6,330 nucleotides of DNA from positions 1 through 6,330 of the forward strand of contig JAITDH010000231.1 of NCBI GenBank assembly GCA_031282665.1, read 5' to 3'. Source of the DNA: Zoogloeaceae bacterium (GTDB lineage Bacteria; Pseudomonadota; Gammaproteobacteria; Burkholderiales; Rhodocyclaceae). A program made the translations under genes and the position numbers. Below the pieces are notes generated by a model. The model made no database searches. It was not told the origin of the DNA and was given only the letters and a program-made list of their open reading frames with translations. Within the stretch, counting starts at the first letter, position 1; each line of letters starts with the position of its first letter. This document shows, piece by piece, positions 1 to 6,330 of this stretch.

Positions 1-832
1 CCGCGTGTTTCTGGAAGGCTTCGTTGTCGAGCGTCCAATTGGCGCTCGCCCCTTCCCAGACGACGGTCATTTGCGCGGACGGCGTATCCGAGAGTTGATG
101 CAGGAGCCTGGTCGCGGCACTGCGGATGCGGCTTTGCAGGGCGGGCGGCGTTTTTTCCTTCCAGGCATTCGGCGCGGCTTCCGCAAGAAAGGTTGTGGCG
201 AGCAGGTCGATGAAATCCTCGCCACCCAAAAAGTTGTCCCCGGCGCTTGCGCGCACTTCCATCACGCCTTCGAAGAATTCGAGCACGGAGACATCGAAGG
301 TACCGCCGCCCAGATCCAGCACGACGAAGCGCGTATCCGGCGTATCCTGGCCCGGCTTGGCCTCGTGCAGGCCATAGGCGAGCGCGGCGGCGGTGGGTTC
401 GTTCAGGAGCCGCTCGACCTTCAGCCCCGCGAGTTCCCCCGCCGCGCGCGTCGCCTTGCGCTGCGCGTCGTTGAAATAGGCGGGCACGGTGATGACGGCT
501 TCCGTGACGGTTTCATGCAGATAGGCTTCGGCGTCCGCCTTCAGGCTTTTCAGGACCAGCGCCGAGAGTTCCTCCGGGCGAAAGGCATGTTTGCCCAAGC
601 GGGTGACACGGGCGCTGCCCATGTAGCGCTTGAAGGCGGCCACGGTCTCTGCCGGATGGGTGACGAGTCGCTCTTTCGCGGCTTCGCCGATCAGGATGTC
701 GCCATTTTTCTCCACGCTCACCACGGAAGGGGTGAGCAGTTTCCCCAGGGCGTTGGGGATGAGTTCGGCATGGTCATTCTGCCAGAAACCCACGAGGCTG
801 TTGGTGGTGCCCAGGTCGATGCCGATTATCAT
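1..832 (-). CDS. hscC: HscC-like Hsp70 chaperone, N-terminal part (cut by left edge)
   Basis: The first 277 codons of an Hsp70 (DnaK superfamily) ATPase are visible; the rest lies beyond position 1. Seen: the phosphate-1 loop [10 protein letters not shown] at residues 3-12, [13 protein letters not shown] at about 143-155, the phosphate-2 motif [14 protein letters not shown] at about 172-185, and [13 protein letters not shown] at about 195-207. The short N-terminus and the wording around [15 protein letters not shown] and [14 protein letters not shown] resemble E. coli HscC more than DnaK; this is from memory of the family, not an alignment. HscC is a specialised cytosolic Hsp70 that hydrolyses ATP and works with a J-domain partner, DjlC in E. 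coli; no partner gene is visible here. The start is well bounded: an in-frame TGA lies two codons upstream of the ATG. The Shine-Dalgarno is weak (a GGA about 11 bases upstream). The substrate-binding domain is outside the window, so HscC versus another short Hsp70 stays slightly open. Confidence 0.92.
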   Translation of the reverse strand, partial: MIIGIDLGTTNSLVGFWQNDHAELIPNALGKLLTPSVVSVEKNGDILIGEAAKERLVTHPAETVAAFKRYMGSARVTRLGKHAFRPEELSALVLKSLKADAEAYLHETVTEAVITVPAYFNDAQRKATRAAGELAGLKVERLLNEPTAAALAYGLHEAKPGQDTPDTRFVVLDLGGGTFDVSVLEFFEGVMEVRASAGDNFLGGEDFIDLLATTFLAEAAPNAWKEKTPPALQSRIRSAATRLLHQLSDTPSAQMTVVWEGASANWTLDNEAFQKHA

Positions 833-867
833 ACATCATATCCGTTCATGGTTGCGCGATGGCAAGC

Positions 868-875
868 ATTCTATA
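868..875 (-). promoter_or_regulatory. Weak candidate -10 box upstream of hscC
   Basis: On the minus strand TATAGAAT lies 36-43 bases upstream of the hscC ATG, downstream of the candidate terminator of the nuclease gene. I see no acceptable -35 hexamer at 16-18 bases, so this is a tentative call. It rests on the -10 match and on the need for a promoter between the terminator and hscC. Confidence 0.25.
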
Positions 876-957
876 CAGGATGCGCGGGCAGGGGGAGAGG
901 AATTGAAAACGAAGGATGTCGTCGGGATGATTGATGATGCGGATATCGCTGTGAAGC

Positions 958-999
958 AAAAACCCACCCGAGGTCATGGAAGATTGGCCGACGAGTGGG
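958..999 (-). terminator. Candidate rho-independent terminator after the Rpn-family gene
   Basis: On the minus strand CCCACTCG (999-992) can pair with CGGGTGGG (970-963), giving an 8-bp stem with one G-U pair and a 21-base loop. Five T residues (962-958) follow the stem directly. The hairpin begins 23 bases after the nuclease stop codon. The stem is GC-rich and the U tract is well placed; the long loop and short U tract are the weak points. It would separate the nuclease transcript from hscC. Confidence 0.5.
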
Positions 1000-1022
1000 G
1001 AAGAAATCTACTCCGATGATTT

Positions 1023-1883
1023 TCAATGAACCAGGGCGCGGATTGTTTCCTGGGAAAGCTCCGTGATTCTCGCAATCTCCTCCACCGGCATCCCCAGGCC
1101 CAGCAGCCTTCGGGCGGTGGCAAGCAATGCTTCTTCCCGCCCTTCTTCCCTGCCTTTTTTCAACCCTCTTTCCCATCCCTTTTCCTCGGCCTCTTCCTTT
1201 CTCGACAGCTCGTCCCGACGCGCCTTCTCGCGGGCTTCATGGGCGATCCAGGCTTGGGTGTTCTCGGAAAGACTGAGCAACTTCTTCACGGCGGGTTCCA
1301 CCGCCGGATGTTCCTTGGCCAACATTTCCAGTTCCTCCTTGTCTTTTGCCTTCAAAAATTCCAGCCAGGCCCACAGATCGGACTTGTCATCGACTTCCCC
1401 CACCTTGGGCAATTCCAGTGTGTGGATCGTCAGGTAATCCGAGAACACCGAACCGTTCTTCCGGCTGCAAAACAGGTAATCAGTATGATAGTCCGGACTG
1501 TCCGCGATCCACAAGAAATCCGTGATGATGATGCCAATGGCAGGCTTCAGCTTCCGGTAACTGTCCCCTTCGCCGATCTGGCTCGTGAACAGGCGGGTGA
1601 GGTAGTAGAGCACCCGTTCCCGGAAAGCGGCGTGATTGGCGACCTGGATCTCGACATCGATCAATCTGCCGGATTTCAGCCGCAGTTTCAAATCCAGGAT
1701 GCCGATCTTGTCGTTCAACGCTTCGCCCGGCAGGAAGGGATTCAGGATTTCGATCTCCTCGTAATCGTCATCAGGCAAGGGCAGGACGGCTTTCAGGAAG
1801 CCTGCGAGAATCTCCTTGTTCTGCTCGTTGCCGAAGAGCATCTTGAAGACTTCATCGCTTTTGGGGGGAAGAATGGCGGTCAT
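1023..1883 (-). CDS. Rpn family recombination-promoting nuclease / PD-(D/E)XK transposase-like protein
   Basis: A complete 286-residue protein of the Rpn/YhgA-like family (PD-(D/E)XK nuclease family 'putative transposase'). Seen: the family-typical N-terminus LPPKSDEVFKMLFG (residues 5-18), then ILDLKLRLKSGRLIDVEIQ, whose D64 and E78-x-Q80 fit the nuclease core D...ExQ. A highly charged segment at about 216-251 is followed by an HTH-like tail, ARRLLGLGMPVEEIARITELS, common in long members. Known for the family: E. coli RpnA cleaves DNA and promotes RecA-independent recombination; no transposition with target duplication has been shown. The core residues and full length suggest an intact protein. 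The start is fixed, because an in-frame TGA lies four codons upstream of the ATG and LPPKSD follows at once. No Shine-Dalgarno is visible. The gene sits between the housekeeping gene glnD and hscC with its own candidate promoter and terminator, consistent with a mobile or accessory origin, though I see no terminal repeats or target duplication. Confidence 0.9.
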   Translation of the reverse strand: MTAILPPKSDEVFKMLFGNEQNKEILAGFLKAVLPLPDDDYEEIEILNPFLPGEALNDKIGILDLKLRLKSGRLIDVEIQVANHAAFRERVLYYLTRLFTSQIGEGDSYRKLKPAIGIIITDFLWIADSPDYHTDYLFCSRKNGSVFSDYLTIHTLELPKVGEVDDKSDLWAWLEFLKAKDKEELEMLAKEHPAVEPAVKKLLSLSENTQAWIAHEAREKARRDELSRKEEAEEKGWERGLKKGREEGREEALLATARRLLGLGMPVEEIARITELSQETIRALVH

Positions 1884-1915
1884 GGTCGGGGATCAGGTGT
1901 TGGAGGAAATTCCAT

Positions 1916-1958
1916 TGTGGATTCTATCATGACATCGTTGTCAGATTCGCAATCCACA
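1916..1958. repeat. Nested inverted repeat (hairpin) between glnD and the Rpn-family gene
   Basis: TGTGGATT (1916-1923) is the exact inverse complement of AATCCACA (1951-1958). Nested inside, TGACA (1930-1934) and TGTCA (1939-1943) pair around TCGT. On the minus-strand RNA three more pairs (AUC with GAU) can form between them if one U bulges, giving about 16 pairs. The hairpin begins 22 bases after the glnD stop. No U tract follows, so it is not a standard terminator. It could protect the glnD mRNA 3' end, act as an operator for the downstream promoter it overlaps, or be a relic of an insertion. Confidence 0.6.
1921..1929 (-). promoter_or_regulatory. Candidate extended -10 promoter of the Rpn-family gene
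   Basis: On the minus strand TGATAGAAT matches the extended -10 pattern TGnTATAAT at all but one position. It ends 37 bases upstream of the nuclease ATG, leaving a short leader. The only -35-like hexamer, TTGCGA, is 20 bases away, which is too far for the normal spacing. An extended -10 can work without a good -35. The box lies inside the 3' side of the hairpin at 1916-1958. Confidence 0.35.
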
Positions 1959-1980
1959 CGCATACTCGCGCACACTCCCC

Positions 1981-4569
1981 CTACCCGATCTGCAAGGTTT
2001 CCAGTAAATCCTGCTCCAGTCTGATCCGGGTCTGGCTTTTGTCGAGGTTGGGGCCGCTGATCAGGAAAACGTCTTCCACGCGCTCGCCCAGGGTAGCGAT
2101 GCGGGCGGTATGGAGGGAGATGTGATGTCCGGCGAGGACGGCGGCGATGCGGTAGAGGAGACCGGGGCGGTCGGCGGCGGTGAGGGAGAGGACTTGCAGC
2201 GAGTCGCGCTCGTCGGGATAGATGCGGACTTCCGGGGTGATCGGGAAATGCCGCACCTGCCGGGAAAGGCGGCCGGCGGCCGGCGGCGGGATCGGCAGGG
2301 AATGTTCCAGGGTCTGCGTGAGTTCCGTTTCGATGAAGGCGATCATGTCGCGGTCGTCGGCGTTGCCGGAAACGTCGAGCAGGATGAAGCTGTCGAGCGC
2401 GTAGCCGTGGCGGGTGGTGTGGATTTTCGCCTCGGCGATGCTGTAGCCGTTGCGCGCGAAGAACCCGGCCGTGCGCAGGAAGAGATCCGGGCCGTCTTCC
2501 GTATAGACCATGACTTGCAGGCCGCCGCCGGGATGTACGCGCGCCTTGACGACGGGTTTTTCATTGTAGATGCGGTAGTGCAGGGCGCGAGTATGCCAGG
2601 CGATTTCCTCGGCGGAATGGCGGAGAAAATACACGGTGTCGAACTGGTTCCACAGGCGTTCATGCACGGTGTCGGAAAGGGCGAAGTAGCGCAGCAGCCT
2701 GAGCGCCTCGTCCTGCCGTTCCTGGATGACGCCCTGCGCTTCCGGCGTCTCGCCGCTTTCCAGGTAGCCCAGGGTCTGGCGGTAGAGGTTTTCCAGGAGT
2801 TCCGCCTTCCAGTTGTTCCAGACCTTGGGACTGGTGCCGCGAATGTCGGCGACGGTGAGGAGATAGAGCGCGGTCAGGCGGCGCGCGGTCTTGACGCGGG
2901 CGGCGAAGGCGGTGATGACGGCGGGATCGGAGATGTCTTCCTTCTGCGCAGTCTGCGACATGCTGAGATGCTCGCCGATCAGCCAGACGATCAGGTCGGC
3001 GTCCTCCGCGGCGATGTCGTGCGTGACGCAGAAGGCGCGGGCGTCTTCCATGCCGAGCAGGGAATGGTCGCCGCCGCGCCCCTTGGCGATGTCGTGGAAC
3101 AGCGCCGCGACGTAAAGCACCCAGGGGCGGGCAAAGGCGTTGTGCAGGCGGCTCAATTCGGGGTATTCGTGCGCGAATTCGTCCAGCGCGAAGCGGCGCA
3201 GGTTGCGCATCACTTGCAGGGTGTGCTGATCCACCGTGTAGACGTGGAACAGGTCGTACTGCATCTGCCCGATGATTTTTCCGAAGGCGGGCAGGTAGCG
3301 TTCCAGGATACTGAACTGGTTCATCAGGCGAAAGATGCGCACCACGCCGTGCGAACTTTGCAGGAGGCGCAGGAAACGCTGGCGGTTTTCCGGATCGGCG
3401 CGGAAACGGGCGTCGATGCGCGCCCGGTTGCGCCAGAGCGCGCGCAGGGTGCGCGCCGTCATGCCGCGCAGTTCCGGATGCTGCTGCAAGAGCTGGAAAC
3501 TTTCCAGCAGGGCGGACGGGTGCCTCTCGAATGTTCCTTCCCGCGCGATGTCGAGAAAATCCCCCATGATCCGGAAACGCGCATTGATCGGCCGCGGCGT
3601 GTGCGAGGGCGCGGGGAGGATTTCCGCCGCGAAGCCCTGCAGGAGGATCGTGTTGATCTGGGTCACCCGTTTCGCGTTGCGGTAATAGGCCTGCATCAGC
3701 ACTTCGGAAGAACGGCGGCTTGCCGTCGACTTGATGCCCATCTCCCGCGCCAGGCTTTCCTGATGGTCGAAGAGGAGCTTGTCTTCCCGGCGTCCCGTCA
3801 GCAGATGCAGGCGGATGCGCAGGTTTTGCAGGGTGTGTTCGCACTTCTTCACCTGCCGCAGGGTCGCCGTCGCCAGGAAATGCCGCTGGTGCAGATCGTG
3901 CCAGTCGTCGCCATGCCCGCATCCCTTCGCGATCCAGAGGATGTTCTGCAAATCGCGCAATCCGCCGGGGCTTTCCTTGCAATTGGGTTCCAGGTTGTAG
4001 GGCGTTTCCTGGAAGCGTTGATAGCGCTCCGTCTGTTCCAGGCGCTTGGCGGTGAAAAAAGCCTGCGCATCCAGGCTTGCCCGGATGCGGGCCTGGAAGT
4101 CGGCGAACAGGCGGGTGTTCCCCGCCAGCGGGCGGTTTTCCAGGAGCGCCGTCTGCACCGTGATATCGCCCGCCGCTTCGACGAGGCAATCCTCGATGGT
4201 CCGGACGCTGTGCCCCACCTCCAGGCCGATGTCCCAGAACAGGCCGACCAACCGCTCCAGTTTTTCCCGCGGCGCGCCTGCTTCTTCCGTTGCCTCCTCC
4301 GCTTCCCGCGGCAGCAGGATCAGCAGATCCACATCCGAACCGGGATACAGCTCGCCGCGCCCATAGCCGCCGACGGCCGCCAAGGCAAGCGAGGGCGGCA
4401 GATCCATGGCCTGCCAGAGTCTTTGCAGGACGCCATCCACCAGGCCCGCGTGCGCGGACAGATAGCGCAGCGCGTCGGGACGCGCCGCCGCCCGGTAAGC
4501 CTCCGCCAATTCCTGCTTGCCGCTGCGCAATTCCTCGCGCAAGGAAGAGGTCAATGCCTGGAAATCCAT
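1981..4569 (-). CDS. glnD: Bifunctional uridylyltransferase/uridylyl-removing enzyme GlnD
   Basis: GlnD is the cytosolic nitrogen sensor that adds UMP to PII proteins (GlnB/GlnK) when glutamine is low and removes it when glutamine is high, steering glutamine synthetase activity and Ntr gene expression. The 862-residue product has the full family architecture. The nucleotidyltransferase domain carries GGYGRGEL at 67-74 and the metal-binding pair D79-x-D81. A GlnD linker region with [12 protein letters not shown] follows. The HD hydrolase domain has H442 in [10 protein letters not shown] and H492-D493 in [12 protein letters not shown]. Two C-terminal ACT domains start near 684 ([14 protein letters not shown]) and 791 ([15 protein letters not shown]). 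All motifs are intact, and the length fits, E. coli GlnD being about 890. The start at [14 protein letters not shown] puts the catalytic motif at the usual distance; an upstream in-frame extension would overlap map in another frame and reads as noise. It begins 22 bases after the map stop with no clear Shine-Dalgarno, suggesting one transcript and possibly translational coupling. Confidence 0.97.
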   Translation of the reverse strand: MDFQALTSSLREELRSGKQELAEAYRAAARPDALRYLSAHAGLVDGVLQRLWQAMDLPPSLALAAVGGYGRGELYPGSDVDLLILLPREAEEATEEAGAPREKLERLVGLFWDIGLEVGHSVRTIEDCLVEAAGDITVQTALLENRPLAGNTRLFADFQARIRASLDAQAFFTAKRLEQTERYQRFQETPYNLEPNCKESPGGLRDLQNILWIAKGCGHGDDWHDLHQRHFLATATLRQVKKCEHTLQNLRIRLHLLTGRREDKLLFDHQESLAREMGIKSTASRRSSEVLMQAYYRNAKRVTQINTILLQGFAAEILPAPSHTPRPINARFRIMGDFLDIAREGTFERHPSALLESFQLLQQHPELRGMTARTLRALWRNRARIDARFRADPENRQRFLRLLQSSHGVVRIFRLMNQFSILERYLPAFGKIIGQMQYDLFHVYTVDQHTLQVMRNLRRFALDEFAHEYPELSRLHNAFARPWVLYVAALFHDIAKGRGGDHSLLGMEDARAFCVTHDIAAEDADLIVWLIGEHLSMSQTAQKEDISDPAVITAFAARVKTARRLTALYLLTVADIRGTSPKVWNNWKAELLENLYRQTLGYLESGETPEAQGVIQERQDEALRLLRYFALSDTVHERLWNQFDTVYFLRHSAEEIAWHTRALHYRIYNEKPVVKARVHPGGGLQVMVYTEDGPDLFLRTAGFFARNGYSIAEAKIHTTRHGYALDSFILLDVSGNADDRDMIAFIETELTQTLEHSLPIPPPAAGRLSRQVRHFPITPEVRIYPDERDSLQVLSLTAADRPGLLYRIAAVLAGHHISLHTARIATLGERVEDVFLISGPNLDKSQTRIRLEQDLLETLQIG

Positions 4570-4591
4570 GTCATGTATCGGGAAACGGCGA

Positions 4592-5410
4592 TCAGGAAAC
4601 GGCGGTTTTCCCCTGGAACCAGGGGGGCGCGGGCGGGCAATCCCGGGACAGGGTGAGGACCTCGACGCCCTCTTTGGTGACCAGCACCGTATGCTCCCAT
4701 TGCGCGGAAAGGCTGCGATCCTTGGTAACCACCGTCCAGCCGTCCGGCAGGGCGCTGATCGCCGCCTTGCCCGCATTGATCATCGGCTCGATGGTGAAGA
4801 TCATCCCCGGCTTCAATTCCACGCCACTCCCTGCGCGGCCATAATGGAGAACCTGCGGCTCCTCGTGGAACTGCCGCCCGACACCGTGGCCGCAGAATTC
4901 GCGGACGACGGAATAGCCGTTTTTCTCCGCGTGCTTCTGGATGGCCGCGCCGACATCGCCCAGATGCCCGCCGGGCCTGACCGCCTGGATGCCGAGCCAC
5001 ATGCATTCGAAGGTGATGTCGCACAGGCGCCTTGCCTGGATCGACGGTTCGCCGAGGAGGAACATGCGGCTGGTATCACCGTGGAAGCCATCCTTGATGA
5101 CGGTGATGTCGATATTCACGATATCGCCGTTCTTGAGCGGCCGTTCATTCGGCATGCCGTGGCATATCTGGTGATTGAGGGAAGCGCAGATGGAAAAGGG
5201 ATAGGGTGTATGTCCCGGCGGCGCATAATTAAGCGTCGCGGGAACCGTGCCCTGCACATCGACCATGTAGGCATGGCACAGCCGGTTCAACTCCGCCGTG
5301 CTCGTGCCGATCCTGACGAACGGCGCGATGTAATCCAGCACTTCCGAGCCCAGCCGGCAGGCGATGCGCATTTTCTCGATTTCTTCAGGGTTCTTGATGA
5401 TGATGGACAT
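4592..5410 (-). CDS. map: Type I methionine aminopeptidase
   Basis: This enzyme removes the initiator methionine from nascent proteins when the second residue is small; it is a soluble dinuclear metallopeptidase of the pita-bread fold. The 272-residue product shows all five metal ligands in their family contexts: D101 and D112 in [16 protein letters not shown]175 in CGHGVGR, E208 in FTIEPM and E239 in SAQWEH. The active-site histidine H84 is in CHGMP. The start [15 protein letters not shown] aligns with the E. coli N-terminus; the reading frame stays open upstream for 48 codons, but that extension runs through the promoter region and a repeat element and is not protein-like. The C-terminal tail after about residue 257 is proline-rich and poorly conserved, as is usual. 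There is no evident Shine-Dalgarno before the ATG. glnD follows 22 bases downstream in the same direction, an arrangement shared with E. coli. The usual divergent neighbour rpsB is not here; the repeat cluster and truB occupy that side. Confidence 0.97.
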   Translation of the reverse strand: MSIIIKNPEEIEKMRIACRLGSEVLDYIAPFVRIGTSTAELNRLCHAYMVDVQGTVPATLNYAPPGHTPYPFSICASLNHQICHGMPNERPLKNGDIVNIDITVIKDGFHGDTSRMFLLGEPSIQARRLCDITFECMWLGIQAVRPGGHLGDVGAAIQKHAEKNGYSVVREFCGHGVGRQFHEEPQVLHYGRAGSGVELKPGMIFTIEPMINAGKAAISALPDGWTVVTKDRSLSAQWEHTVLVTKEGVEVLTLSRDCPPAPPWFQGKTAVS

Positions 5411-5438
5411 GGCGACAGGGACAAAAGACAAAGACGAG

Positions 5439-5444
5439 AGTATA
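5439..5444 (-). promoter_or_regulatory. map: Candidate -10 box of the map-glnD unit
   Basis: On the minus strand TATACT, five of six matches to TATAAT, lies 28 bases upstream of the map ATG, predicting a leader of about 20 bases. No good -35 stands at 16-18 bases; TTGCGC is only 11 bases away. The position makes functional sense because nothing else upstream looks like a promoter and the palindromic element at 5499-5623 separates map from truB. Confidence 0.45.
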
Positions 5445-5498
5445 CGGGAAAGCAGGCGCAAGGGATGCGCGGTGCGGCAACTGGGGTGCGATAGTTTT

Positions 5499-5623
5499 GT
5501 AGATTGGATAAGCGAAGCGCAATCCGACATTTCAACCACACCGATGCGTAGCATCGCAAATCAAAGAACAGCGGCGCAAGCGCCGGTGTGAACAAATGTC
5601 GGGTTACGCCTTCGGCTTATCCA
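5499..5623 (-). repeat. Composite palindromic repeat, copy A (inverted relative to copy B)
   Basis: This is a 125-bp non-coding element built from four small hairpins. The outer arms GCGCAATCCGACATTT (5517-5532) and AAATGTCGGGTTACGC (5594-5609) pair at 14 of 16 positions, and CACACCG (5537-5543) pairs with CGGTGTG (5584-5590). Inside are CGATGC-GTA-GCATCG (5542-5556) and CGGCGC-AA-GCGCCG (5572-5585). Each arm is itself a small hairpin, for example GCG-AAG-CGC between GGAT and ATCC on the left. The reverse complement of this copy aligns almost throughout with copy B. The outermost right end is degenerate: TGGAT is kept but the GTAGGT part reads ATATA. It resembles the GTAGGTTGGATTA-type intergenic repeats I know from many proteobacteria; the function is unknown. 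It ends 55 bases upstream of the map -10 candidate. Confidence 0.85.
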
Positions 5624-5823
5624 TATATGGACTCCTCCTGTTTTGCAAGGGAAAAACGGACAGAAGAGATGCTGAGACGTTAAGGGAAAGTGCGACTGCA
5701 TATCTTCCTCTTGGCAGTCTCTCGCAGTTCAGCATTGGCGTAGGAGGGATAAATAATTTTCGCTTTCCCCGAAACAGGGATCAAATGAAACCCGCTGTGG
5801 CGAGCTGCAGCCACGTTGGTTTT
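5624..5823. other. 200-bp non-coding spacer between the two palindromic repeats
   Basis: No convincing coding frame lies here; short open frames on both strands run into the flanking repeats and have no family resemblance. Composition is visibly less GC-rich than the genes, with an AT-rich run at 5749-5761. It holds nested inverted repeats: ATGCTGA (5669-5675) with TCAGCAT (5729-5735), and GACTGC (5694-5699) with GCAGTC (5714-5719). A further pair is GTGGC (5797-5801) with GCCAC (5810-5814). A strong AGGAGG is present on the minus strand at 5639-5634. It could be a small structured RNA, the remains of an inserted element, or plain intergenic DNA; I cannot choose between these from the sequence. 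Confidence 0.5.
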
Positions 5824-5952
5824 GTAGGTTGGATAAGCCGAAGGCGTAATCCGACATTCGTTTATCATCGGCGCTTGCGCCGCTATTCTTGATTTGCGAT
5901 GCTGCGCATCGTGGGTACGAATGTCGGATTACGCTGCGTTAATCCAACCTAC
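5824..5952 (+). repeat. Composite palindromic repeat, copy B
   Basis: This is a 129-bp element with near-perfect ends. GCGTAATCCGACATTCGT (5844-5861) is the exact inverse complement of 5917-5934, and the outer GTAGGTTGGAT (5824-5834) is the exact inverse complement of the right end ATCCAACCTAC (5942-5952). Inside are CGGCGC-TT-GCGCCG (5869-5882) and CGATGC-TGC-GCATCG (5897-5911), the same two hairpins as in copy A in reversed order. Each arm also folds on itself: GCC-GAA-GGC on the left, CGC-A-GCG on the right. It lies 10 bases after the truB stop, so its hairpins would form in the 3' end of that mRNA and could act as a terminator or exonuclease barrier. The minus-strand RNA is followed by ACAAAACC, not a U tract. 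Confidence 0.88.
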
Positions 5953-5962
5953 CCAACGCATG

Positions 5963-6330
5963 TCAAGCACATGAACACGATGTAGCCAGCAGGCGCTTCG
6001 GCCATAGCCTGCCGTCTTGCCTCTGCTCTCCGACACCCAGGAGCTTGCCATCCGCGTCGTACACCCGCGCCATGCCGCCATCTTCCGCGCATTTTCCAGC
6101 CCACTCCACCGGATTCCCGTGCCGGAAACGTTCGCTTGCCAGCGCCGTCAGGCGCGCCTCCGGCAAGGAGCGCAGCAGGCTGTCGACCGGCATCAAACAA
6201 GCCGTCAGCGCGGCTTCGTCCGTTGCCGCCAGGGTTTCCAGCGCCGCCAGGGTGTGTGCCTGGGCGATGTCCAGGTCGCCGACCGCCGTGCGGCGCAGGG
6301 CCAGGAGATGCGCGCCGCAGCCGAGCGCCT
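5963..6330 (-). CDS. truB: tRNA pseudouridine(55) synthase TruB, C-terminal part (cut by right edge)
   Basis: The last 121 residues and the stop of TruB, which makes pseudouridine at U55 in the T-psi-C loop of tRNAs. Seen: ALGCGAHLLALRRTAVGDL at the start of the visible part, the family's typical end of the catalytic domain, then MPVDSLLRSLP (about residues 48-58 of the fragment) and the RNA-binding C-terminal region with RFRHGNPVEW, ARVYDADGKLLGVGE and GRLWPKRLLATS. The catalytic aspartate lies upstream of the window. The frame is open to the edge with no frameshift. The final residues SCSCA are unremarkable for this variable tail. In many proteobacteria truB closes the rbfA-truB part of the nusA-infB operon; here a palindromic repeat follows 10 bases after the stop, suggesting the transcript ends at this point. 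Confidence 0.93.
   Translation of the reverse strand, partial: ALGCGAHLLALRRTAVGDLDIAQAHTLAALETLAATDEAALTACLMPVDSLLRSLPEARLTALASERFRHGNPVEWAGKCAEDGGMARVYDADGKLLGVGEQRQDGRLWPKRLLATSCSCA

Noticed and set aside
1023..1980. Calling the Rpn-family gene a complete insertion sequence
   Set aside because: I found no terminal inverted repeats bracketing the gene and no target-site duplication; the only inverted repeat (1916-1958) lies entirely on one side.
1026..2024. A 332-codon plus-strand open frame over the nuclease gene, and a plus-strand frame at 5-934 over hscC
   Set aside because: Both are shadows of clearly recognised minus-strand proteins and carry low-complexity, non-family sequence.
2110..4656. 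An 848-codon open frame on the plus strand opposite glnD
   Set aside because: It is the antisense shadow of glnD in GC-rich DNA. The translation has no recognisable domain, while the minus strand gives a complete GlnD with every catalytic motif.
5411..5554. A longer map with 48 extra N-terminal residues starting at 5554
   Set aside because: The extension reads through the candidate promoter and repeat A, and the known family start corresponds to [15 protein letters not shown] at 5410.
5665..5752. TPP riboswitch-like words (GCTGAGA, and GCGTAGGAGGGA further on)
   Set aside because: The central conserved part (GAACCTGATC and the following TAAT segment) is missing, the spacing is wrong, and no thiamine gene follows.
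5762..5793. A CRISPR-repeat-like string (TTTCCCCGAAACAGGGAT followed by ATGAAAC)
   Set aside because: It occurs once only; there is no array of repeats and spacers and no cas gene in the window.
5797..5824. Plus-strand terminator: GTGGC/GCCAC stem followed by GTTGGTTTTG
   Set aside because: The stem is five base pairs with an 8-base loop, the T tract is short and offset, and no plus-strand gene precedes it.

Overview
The window reads as chromosomal DNA of a GC-rich proteobacterium, most likely a betaproteobacterium. This rests on the protein types (TruB, type I methionine aminopeptidase, GlnD, an HscC-type Hsp70), on GC-biased third codon positions, and on dispersed palindromic repeats carrying a GTAGGTTGGAT core. 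No taxon below class can be supported by reading alone. Every gene I can support lies on the minus strand, so transcription runs from the right edge to the left.

Layout in the direction of transcription: the C-terminal third of truB (6330-5963, cut by the right edge); a 550-base stretch without a gene (5962-5411) holding two related ~125-bp palindromic elements in opposite orientation (5824-5952 and 5499-5623) around a 200-bp spacer of lower GC; map (5410-4592); glnD (4569-1981), 22 bases after map and probably co-transcribed with it; a 97-base gap with a strong nested hairpin and a candidate extended -10; an Rpn-family PD-(D/E)XK nuclease gene (1883-1023); a probable rho-independent terminator (999-958); and the first 277 codons of an hscC-like Hsp70 gene (832-1, cut by the left edge).

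map and glnD form a housekeeping unit, N-terminal methionine removal next to the nitrogen sensor that uridylylates PII, an adjacency also known from E. coli. The nuclease gene has its own candidate promoter and terminator and looks like an accessory insertion between glnD and hscC. The truB side is separated from map by the repeat cluster, a plausible synteny breakpoint.

I found no complete new biological system. The signals most worth a second look are the pair of composite palindromes with paired differences in their stems, the structured spacer between them, and the hairpin overlapping the candidate promoter of the nuclease gene.
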